Origin: a bacterium
Lineage (GTDB): Bacteria; Bdellovibrionota_C; UBA2361; SZUA-149; JAEUWB01
Assembly (NCBI GenBank): GCA_016786595.1
Contig: JAEUWB010000056.1
Coordinates: 1 to 46,573, forward strand
Direction: 5' to 3'
DNA length: 46,573 nucleotides
Shown here: one piece after another, positions 41,515 through 46,573 of the stretch
How positions within the stretch are numbered: the stretch's first letter is position 1
Layout of the letters: each line of letters opens with the position of its first letter
The notes under the pieces: generated by a model
Database searches by the model: none
The model's input: the letters and a program-made list of their open reading frames with translations, nothing else
Told to the model about the DNA's origin: nothing
Made by a program: the position numbers and the translations under genes

Positions 41515-42456
41515 GCGCTTAAAGCTTTTCACGAACGGCAATTCATAAAGTCGCCAGACGCTAGAATACTCTTTTTCCTCTCCACCAATTCCGAGTGGAA
41601 AGTTCTCTTTTGTCTGCGGGACATATAAAGTTCCGAAAAACCAGTCCCAGAGTGAAAAAATAAAACCGAAGTTTTTATCCCAGTGGCGCGAGAGCGAGCT
41701 ATGATGAATTTGATGTTGCGCAGGGCTAATCAGAACTCGACTCAAAATCGATCCATAGGACAGCCAAATATGAGAGTGCCGCAAATTATAGCCAAATACG
41801 TAATAAGCTACTAAAAACACATTTACTCCCGAAACCAGATAGAGCGACAAGGGCCCCACTCCAATCTGCTCGAGAAATCCAGCGGTCACTCCAACGCTGA
41901 GGGCGCTCAATGTCATATTCAAGATGTCATCTACAGGATGCATGCGAAATACAGTAATTGGCGTAAGCACTTCAGCTGAGTGATGAATCTTATGAAATTC
42001 CCAGAGCGTAGGAATTTTATGGCTAAGATAGTGTGCCAAGTATAAAGCGAGATCCATCGCCACAAGTAATGCCGCGCTGACAATCCAAGGTGAGATTTCT
42101 AACAGCCCTGCCGGAGCGCCTAAGCTCTCAAAGATTTCCTGACTGCGCTCTGCAACCCAATTGGTCGAGAGCATGAGTGGTCCGAGAAACAAAAAGAAAA
42201 TTACGCTGTTAATAATAAAGTAAAAATAATCAACGATAGCCGAGCGATGCAGTAGTATTTCTTTAGGAAAGAGATATTTTAAGACTGACGGCGCATTACG
42301 TTTTTTTTCTTGGACGATATAAACTGCAAGGGCAATAGTAAACGCTGTGAGCAGGTAGAACCAAAAAATTCGACTGGCTGGATTGAATAACCCGCTAAGC
42401 GGGCCAAGTTCATCGAATAAATCAACGCCAATATTAGTTTCGATTCCGAATTGCAT
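41488..42456 (-). CDS. Sterol desaturase / fatty-acid hydroxylase family membrane enzyme
   Basis: A 322-residue di-iron membrane oxygenase. The histidine clusters are plain: HYLSHK, FHKIHHS (with HP in FRMHPVDD nearby) and HQIHHSS, separated by membrane helices (about 29-48, 72-92, 126-146 and 190-235). Members hydroxylate or desaturate sterols, carotenoids or acyl chains in lipids; the substrate here is unknown. The 5' end overlaps the creatininase-family gene by 23 bases on the same strand; the 3' end overlaps the small membrane gene tail to tail by 27. Confidence 0.9.
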   Translation of the reverse strand: MQFGIETNIGVDLFDELGPLSGLFNPASRIFWFYLLTAFTIALAVYIVQEKKRNAPSVLKYLFPKEILLHRSAIVDYFYFIINSVIFFLFLGPLMLSTNWVAERSQEIFESLGAPAGLLEISPWIVSAALLVAMDLALYLAHYLSHKIPTLWEFHKIHHSAEVLTPITVFRMHPVDDILNMTLSALSVGVTAGFLEQIGVGPLSLYLVSGVNVFLVAYYVFGYNLRHSHIWLSYGSILSRVLISPAQHQIHHSSLSRHWDKNFGFIFSLWDWFFGTLYVPQTKENFPLGIGGEEKEYSSVWRLYELPFVKSFKRLFSSRINK

Positions 42457-43240
42457 TTACTGTTTCCTGAGCGCGAAAATCTATTATTTCTTGGCCCAGG
42501 GCAATAAATTTTTCAATGGGCAACAAATTCACCCCTTCGATTTGGAAATTATTTGCCTTGATGCGTTGTTCGCTGCGGACTGCGCTTGGCTCGATCACTA
42601 AGAGTTGCAAGCTAAAGGGCAAACTATCGTGAAAATTTTCCTTAACGCGTTTAATGCCTTTACGGTCTAAGAGGCCTTCGATTGCTTGGTAGTTATAGTA
42701 CTCGGGGATATAGATCACGCGCGACTGTTGTGGGTTTGCTGCTTGTTGCTTCCAAATTTTCTCAACTTCATTGAGTGGCTTTTGATTGTCGTAGCTATCG
42801 CCGATCAGTATGATTTTTTTAAATCCGTGTTGCGTTAAGCTGCGACAAATTTCTAGAATTGTTGCGGTAAAGATGCTGGGTTTAAGGCTAATTGTGCCAG
42901 CAAATTTCATATGACCTTGTGGCGGCGAGATTTCGCCTTCGGGAACATATTTTACGACAGGTGCGATTAAGGTCTGTGCTAGATTTTTGGCGATTAATTC
43001 TGAAAGGTGCGTGACGATCAGGTTATGTTTTCCTAGTTCCACGAATGGGCCATTTTGTTCGATTCCGCCTGTGGGAATAATAATTTGCGTGTAGCCGTTG
43101 TCGATTGCCGTTTGAACTTCGGGGCTTGTTAGTTTTTCAAGCCACAAACTTGAAGGTTGGGCTCTTGAAGGTTCTGCTGAGGAGTGAGTAACAAAATTCA
43201 ATGCGTAAACGAGTATAGAAATCAGTAAAAAGCGCTTCAT
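42434..43240 (-). CDS. Exported creatininase-family protein
   Basis: A 268-residue creatininase-fold protein with a signal peptide (MKRFLLISILVYALNFVTHSS), unusual because most members are cytosolic. The family's IPTGGIEQNGPFVELGKHN and QGHMKFAGTISLKP segments are clear, but the usual EQHG metal motif reads EQNG and the following 'TD' site reads KHN, so metal binding may differ. It may be a periplasmic amidohydrolase or have lost activity. The 3' end overlaps the fatty-acid hydroxylase gene, suggesting a two-gene unit. Confidence 0.82.
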   Translation of the reverse strand: MKRFLLISILVYALNFVTHSSAEPSRAQPSSLWLEKLTSPEVQTAIDNGYTQIIIPTGGIEQNGPFVELGKHNLIVTHLSELIAKNLAQTLIAPVVKYVPEGEISPPQGHMKFAGTISLKPSIFTATILEICRSLTQHGFKKIILIGDSYDNQKPLNEVEKIWKQQAANPQQSRVIYIPEYYNYQAIEGLLDRKGIKRVKENFHDSLPFSLQLLVIEPSAVRSEQRIKANNFQIEGVNLLPIEKFIALGQEIIDFRAQETVNAIRNRN

Positions 43241-43430
43241 TTACCCTATCTAAAGTAGATCTAAAGAAATAATCAAACTTATTTTAATCAGTTAGACTGA
43301 GTGCCAAAACAGTTGTTGCTTATGCTGTATTCTAGGCAGTAAATTTAACCGTCTAGTAAACTGATTTTACTGGACAAAATGCAGACCCGTTGAGGAAAGT
43401 TTTGTTCGCCGAAGGAACTTTTAGCAACTG

Positions 43431-43607
43431 GGGTTGGGGTTACGTTTAGGGTAGATCTTTTTCCTATCGGAATTAGCCATTATGAGCAAACAACTTTTAC
43501 AGGCTTTCCATCTTTAGGCACGTATTGCGTCTAGCTGAAAATATTTTAGTGCCACGCTTGTATTAATGGAATCTATCGATTCACTTGGGAAAGTAACCCA
43601 ATACCAG
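43431..43607 (+). repeat. MITE-like repeat, copy A
   Basis: One of three related ~170-180 base elements. The right half is close to copies B and C (GCTGAAAATATTTTAGTGCC, then GAATCTATCGATT...) and ends in GAAAGTAACCCAATACCAG. The left end (GGTTGGGGTTACGTTT, from 43434) only loosely matches the inverted right end, and the first half differs from B and C. The element occupies much of the 409-base gap between the creatininase-family gene and the next frame; in the rest of that gap (43241-43430) I see no gene. Confidence 0.6.
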
Positions 43608-43649
43608 GTTTAAAGCTGGAAGTATTCTTTCTTCATAATTCAATTTACT

Positions 43650-43976
43650 TTATGGATATAGTTTATGCTCTTTAACTATGCCGGCCTCATCTAGTTTGTC
43701 CATCAAGGAACCAGGGAACACTACCGGATCGATATATGGCACTCCAGGGATTCCGATTCCATTTATACATGATCTAATTGGTTCAGTGCTATTATTCGTA
43801 ATAGGGGTCCACTCGGGCTGGTAATTCTTCAAGCATCTAGTCAAGTCTTCTTCATATTTTTCTGGAATATTCAGTACGCTAGAAACACCTGGATTACGCA
43901 GAGAATCTTGAATTGGCCGTGGGTATCGGGTTACTTTTTTAACTTTTTTACTTATCCATTGCAGAGTAAAATACAC
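43650..43976 (-). CDS. Hypothetical 108-residue frame starting inside repeat copy B
   Basis: The frame opens with a GTG inside MITE-like copy B; its first ~22 residues are encoded by the repeat (the 'KKVTRYPRP' stretch is the terminal inverted repeat read through). The remaining part (YEEDLTRCLKNYQPEWTP, then NGIGIPGVPYIDPVVFPG) has ordinary protein character but no family I recognise. It may be the 3' remnant of a gene cut by the insertion, perhaps a displaced Rhs or toxin/immunity fragment, or an unrelated small gene. Confidence 0.35.
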   Translation of the reverse strand: MYFTLQWISKKVKKVTRYPRPIQDSLRNPGVSSVLNIPEKYEEDLTRCLKNYQPEWTPITNNSTEPIRSCINGIGIPGVPYIDPVVFPGSLMDKLDEAGIVKEHKLYP

Positions 43977-44095
43977 TTCAACTACATTATCGTCCAGATT
44001 TGGGTGTTTGTTGCGTGCAACTGAAAATATTTAAGTGCCAGGCTTGTTCTTGGGATCTATCGATTTACTGACTTGAGAAAGTAACCAGATACTAG
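43915..44095 (+). repeat. MITE-like repeat, copy B
   Basis: Left end GGCCGTGGGTATCGGGTTAC then CTTTTTT; right end GAAAGTAACCAGATACTAG. The ends are inverted over about 16 bases (GGTAT.GGGTTACTTT against AAAGTAACC..ATAC). The centre shares ATTATCGTCCAGATTTGGGT and GTGCAACTGAAAATATTT with copy C. It lies just downstream of the second DUF4143 gene and runs into the 108-residue frame. No target duplication is clear. Confidence 0.75.
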
Positions 44096-44147
44096 TAGCG
44101 AACTCGGCATCGGCATCGGGCCGGAGAAAAAAATACCAGGAATGAAT

Positions 44148-45299
44148 TCACAGTGCATACTGCTCGATAAATGCCTTTGGTGATGCTTCAAAATTCAGAT
44201 AGTTTTCAGGAGTAATGATTAGCCCTTTTGTATTCGGAAATTTCTTGCGAAATGCTTCAAGGCCTTTTGAATTCTTATAGCGACCACTCTTAACCTCAAT
44301 CGCATATAAATTCCTACCAATCTTTAAAACAAAGTCGACTTCCTTATCCTCTTCACGCCAGTAGTATAGCGCCTCATCAAGACGCACTAATTGCGTCCCG
44401 ACCATGAGCTCAAGAGCTCTTCCAGTTTCCTCAGTAGAATACTTGTCGAGAATAGACAGATACGGCAAACAAGGTGCCATTGGTAAAATCTTTGGCGATG
44501 ATGATTTTATCTTAAAAGATTTATTTGAGTACTTATCTAACGTTTTAATCAGGAATGCGCCCTCATACAGCGAAAGATAGTATTTGATTAATTCAACATT
44601 TCCTCGATCTTGAAGCTGCCCGAGGAGTTTCGTATATGAAATCTCCTGGGCTGGATATGAAATTAGTATTTCAAATGCCTGCCGAAAAAGCGCTGGATTC
44701 TTAACTGTATGATACTGAAGAATGTCTTTTTCGATCACCGTAGCGATAATCGAATTTCTCACATAACTAACCCAATCACTTGAATTAATAAACTGATACG
44801 ACCCCGGATAGCCACCAAATTTTAAATACTCTTCAAAAGTAAGCTTGTACCCTTCGTTCGATTCCTTGTAATTCCAATGATAAACATTCGTAAGCTGGAA
44901 ACGACCGGTCAAACTTTCACTAAGTCCTTTTTGAATTTGCAGCGAACTAGAGCCTAATAATACGCACTGAACTGGCTTCTTTGCTCGCTTTGAAGCGTCG
45001 TAGAGGGATTTAATTGTTTCAGACCAATTATAAGACTTTTGTATTTCATCAATAAAAAGAATCTTCCTCTCTTCTTGGGCTTTCTGCCAATTAAACTGCA
45101 ACCACTCCCGATCTGCATGAAATACCTGATCAGCGCTTACATACAGCGCCTGCTTCGGATAATAGTCTTCAATTAATTTAAGTATGGACGTTGTTTTCCC
45201 GACTTGCCTAGGCCCTAATAATACCTGAACCAGCCCCTTTCTCGAATCAATTCGAGCCTTTAAGGCACTAATACAATTGAGATAAATTAGCCGTTCCAT
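44148..45299 (-). CDS. AAA ATPase with C-terminal DUF4143 (second copy)
   Basis: A 383-residue AAA_14/DUF4143 protein. Walker A GPRQVGKT (29-36), Walker B ILFIDEIQK, sensor LLGSSSLQIQ, then the DUF4143 domain with a PD-(D/E)xK-like core (EVDFVLKIGRNLYAIEVKSG). Same plan as the 9980-11119 protein but clearly diverged, so it is a paralogue, not a duplicate. It is bracketed by repeat copies B and C in the same orientation, and a 48-base near-perfect palindrome lies 10 bases before its ATG. No Shine-Dalgarno is seen. Role unknown. Confidence 0.87.
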   Translation of the reverse strand: MERLIYLNCISALKARIDSRKGLVQVLLGPRQVGKTTSILKLIEDYYPKQALYVSADQVFHADREWLQFNWQKAQEERKILFIDEIQKSYNWSETIKSLYDASKRAKKPVQCVLLGSSSLQIQKGLSESLTGRFQLTNVYHWNYKESNEGYKLTFEEYLKFGGYPGSYQFINSSDWVSYVRNSIIATVIEKDILQYHTVKNPALFRQAFEILISYPAQEISYTKLLGQLQDRGNVELIKYYLSLYEGAFLIKTLDKYSNKSFKIKSSSPKILPMAPCLPYLSILDKYSTEETGRALELMVGTQLVRLDEALYYWREEDKEVDFVLKIGRNLYAIEVKSGRYKNSKGLEAFRKKFPNTKGLIITPENYLNFEASPKAFIEQYAL

Positions 45300-45309
45300 T
45301 TTTCATAGC

Positions 45310-45357
45310 TTAGCCTACCAAAAACAATAGGTCAACCTATTATTTTTGATAGGCTAA
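45310..45357 (-). promoter_or_regulatory. 48-bp near-perfect palindrome at the start of the second DUF4143 gene
   Basis: Two 23-base arms (45310-45332 and 45335-45357) are inverted with only two mismatches around a CA spacer; arm starts are TTAGCCTA and arm centres AATAGGT. The middle reads GGTTGACC on the minus strand, which contains a good -35 hexamer (TTGACC), so the palindrome is well placed for an operator. On the plus strand the right arm is followed by six T, so a terminator role is also possible. Confidence 0.55.
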
Positions 45358-45366
45358 TTTTTTAAT

Positions 45367-45536
45367 GGCCGTGGGTACGGGGTTACTTTTTCAGCTGAAC
45401 TCAACGACGCAACAATACACTTCCAGCTAAATTATCGTCCAGATTTAGGTGTTTGTTTCGTGCAACTGAAAATATTTTAATACCACGTTTATTAATGGAA
45501 TCTATCAATTTACTTGAGAAAATAACCCAATACCAG
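45367..45536 (+). repeat. MITE-like repeat, copy C
   Basis: Left end GGCCGTGGGTACGGGGTTAC then TTTTTC; right end GAGAAAATAACCCAATACCAG shortened here to its core AAATAACCCAATACC. The internal ATTATCGTCCAGATTTAGGT and GTGCAACTGAAAATATTTT are shared with copy B, and AATGGAATCTATC with copy A. It lies between the palindrome of the DUF4143 gene and the candidate immunity gene. The 277-base gap it sits in holds no other gene. Confidence 0.75.
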
Positions 45537-45576
45537 AATTAAACCTTGACGGCCTAGTAAATGATACAGTTTGTTG

Positions 45577-45966
45577 TTAGTCTTCTAGCCCAATCGACAG
45601 ATACGATGTGACAAATGTTATAGGTGGACAGTCATCCATTAAAATTAAGGTGAGAGTAATTAATTTTTGCTTTGCATCACACTCAAATGGAATCGGAATA
45701 ACATTGTCATATTTTACTTGTGGAGCTTGAACCCCACCATTCCAAATTCCACATGGTAATGCAGGTATATTATCCGGGATTTGGTCAGATTCAATAGTGA
45801 TCAATATTTGTCGTTCTTCAGATAAATCGTCTGTCTCTAGCGATTTAGGCAACGCAGAGCTGTTCGGGTAAACAACCGCTGGATTTAAATGAATACAAAC
45901 TTTATCGCCATCAATTTGTTCTAATTTAAGAATGACAGAGTCGTGCAATTCTAATATTTTAGTCAT
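45577..45966 (-). CDS. Candidate immunity protein downstream of the Rhs toxin
   Basis: A 129-residue cytosolic protein, acidic and without signal or membrane segment. It starts 26 bases after the stop of the Rhs reading frame on the same strand, the standard place for the gene that protects against the Rhs C-terminal toxin. The sequence (KILELHDSVILKLEQIDGDK, later PALPCGIWNGGVQAPQV) has no immunity family I can name. A weak AGGAAT lies before the ATG. The function rests on position and size alone. Confidence 0.5.
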   Translation of the reverse strand: MTKILELHDSVILKLEQIDGDKVCIHLNPAVVYPNSSALPKSLETDDLSEERQILITIESDQIPDNIPALPCGIWNGGVQAPQVKYDNVIPIPFECDAKQKLITLTLILMDDCPPITFVTSYLSIGLED

Positions 45967-45992
45967 ATCAATTAATTCCTATTACTATGCAA

Positions 45993-46573
45993 TTATGTCT
46001 CATTAGTTTTTTCATTTCGCGGAATAACAAAAAATGGCACAGGTGGAAGAAAGGTAGGTAAACGCATCCACCAAGGTAGTAAAATTTCGCCATTAGGTTT
46101 CGGGTTATGTGCACTAGGGGACCTGCCAGCTAGCGGAGCAGGATCAGGAACCTTGCAACCTGGCTCTAAATGCTTGCTGCCGAAATTATTTCTATCATGC
46201 CAATGATCTTTAGCTTTCCATCCCAGATCATTTGGTCTTCCTTGGTGAAAATCCAACGGACGGCCTGATGAGTCTACATACCTTTCCCCATAAGGATCCC
46301 GATGACTTAAATCTCTTTTCCACTCGGGACCTAGTCCAGATGGATTCTTTGGCAGCTTGAAATCCAACCCACTCGGGTCCACATACTTCACTGGGTTCCC
46401 GGCGACATAGGCAAACATATTATCCCCACCGGCATACTCAATCGGGTCGCGGCTCATCCAGCGGTATAAATCAGGCGCATACCACCGTGCCCCGGCTAAA
46501 TACATCCCATAGACTTGCTCATCGTAGTAGTAACCATACTTACCACTTTTCTTAATTTTAATAATTAATCGCT
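45993..46573 (-). CDS. Rhs-repeat protein, C-terminal end with toxin-like tail (partial)
   Basis: The frame stays open to the right edge, so only the end of a larger gene is here. The Rhs core ends with the standard YLAGARWYAPDLYRWMSRDP, then GGDNMFAYVAGNPVKYVDPSG, after which Rhs proteins switch to a variable toxin. The ~125-residue tail here is rich in His, Trp, Asp and Pro: FHQGRPNDLGWKAKDHWHD, then SKHLEPGCKVPDP. A cluster such as KDHWHD...KHLEPG resembles polymorphic-toxin nuclease tips, but the class is not certain. Such proteins act in contact- or secretion-dependent competition. Confidence 0.8.
   Translation of the reverse strand, partial: RLIIKIKKSGKYGYYYDEQVYGMYLAGARWYAPDLYRWMSRDPIEYAGGDNMFAYVAGNPVKYVDPSGLDFKLPKNPSGLGPEWKRDLSHRDPYGERYVDSSGRPLDFHQGRPNDLGWKAKDHWHDRNNFGSKHLEPGCKVPDPAPLAGRSPSAHNPKPNGEILLPWWMRLPTFLPPVPFFVIPRNEKTNET

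Noticed and set aside
43431-45536. Complete insertion sequence with transposase
   Set aside because: The repeats are too short and no transposase frame lies between their ends; the gene between B and C is a DUF4143 ATPase.
1-46573. CRISPR array
   Set aside because: No regularly spaced short direct repeats were found; the Cas4-like motifs near 19 kb have no array or other cas gene beside them.
1-46573. tRNA or rRNA genes
   Set aside because: No T-arm/acceptor pattern or rRNA-like sequence was recognised by eye in the intergenic gaps; a covariance-model search was not possible.

Overview
The window looks like a stretch of chromosome from a Gram-negative bacterium. It has a lipid A cluster (ompH/skp, fabZ, lpxA, lpxI), periplasmic and secreted proteins, a Bat aerotolerance-type operon and an Rhs-type toxin tail. 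LpxI rather than LpxH, the complete MoxR/DUF58/BatA-E block and a Chlamydia-like class Ic ribonucleotide reductase argue against an enterobacterium. They fit a deep-branching or delta-proteobacteria-like lineage, but the sequence alone does not fix the taxon. Genes are packed tightly, with many 1-4 base stop/start overlaps, and several genes lack an obvious Shine-Dalgarno sequence.

Layout. 1-1.8 kb: thiL (partial), alr and a RidA-like gene, all on the minus strand. 1.9-10.0 kb: a seven-gene plus-strand operon of MoxR ATPase, DUF58 protein, an unnamed one-TM protein, BatA, a BatB-BatC fusion, BatD and BatE. 10.0-13.5 kb: a DUF4143 ATPase, two kinds of repeat, a small membrane protein, a Gfo/Idh/MocA oxidoreductase and a hotdog thioesterase. 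13.8-18.5 kb: nrdA-nrdB behind tandem NrdR boxes. 18.5-20.1 kb: two tiny coupled membrane proteins, divergent from a two-gene, membrane-anchored, split Cas4-like nuclease, followed by a 279-bp element with perfect 23-bp terminal inverted repeats. 20.1-22.8 kb: lpxI, lpxA, fabZ and ompH on the minus strand.

22.9-24.6 kb: cmoA and trhO, divergent genes of the same tRNA wobble-uridine pathway. 24.6-32.5 kb: Yip1-like protein, coiled-coil periplasmic protein, TMTC-like TPR membrane protein, EVE protein, a putative metallopeptidase, CorA, PmtA-like methyltransferase, NadD-like adenylyltransferase, DinB-like protein and EF-P. 32.6-43.2 kb: a PAS sensor without output domain, a PHP hydrolase, a pyruvyltransferase-family protein, an amino-acid permease, a Dam-type methylase, lysA, a fatty-acid hydroxylase and a creatininase-family protein.

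43.2-46.6 kb is an accessory region. It has three copies of a ~175-bp MITE-like repeat, a second DUF4143 ATPase with a 48-bp palindrome at its start, and the 3' end of an Rhs protein with a candidate immunity gene. The left end of the same repeat also lies upstream of the first DUF4143 gene near 11.5 kb.

Best candidates for something undescribed are the split, membrane-embedded Cas4-like nuclease with its divergent small membrane proteins (18.5-19.8 kb) and the repeat family associated with DUF4143 ATPases. No tRNA, rRNA or CRISPR array was seen.
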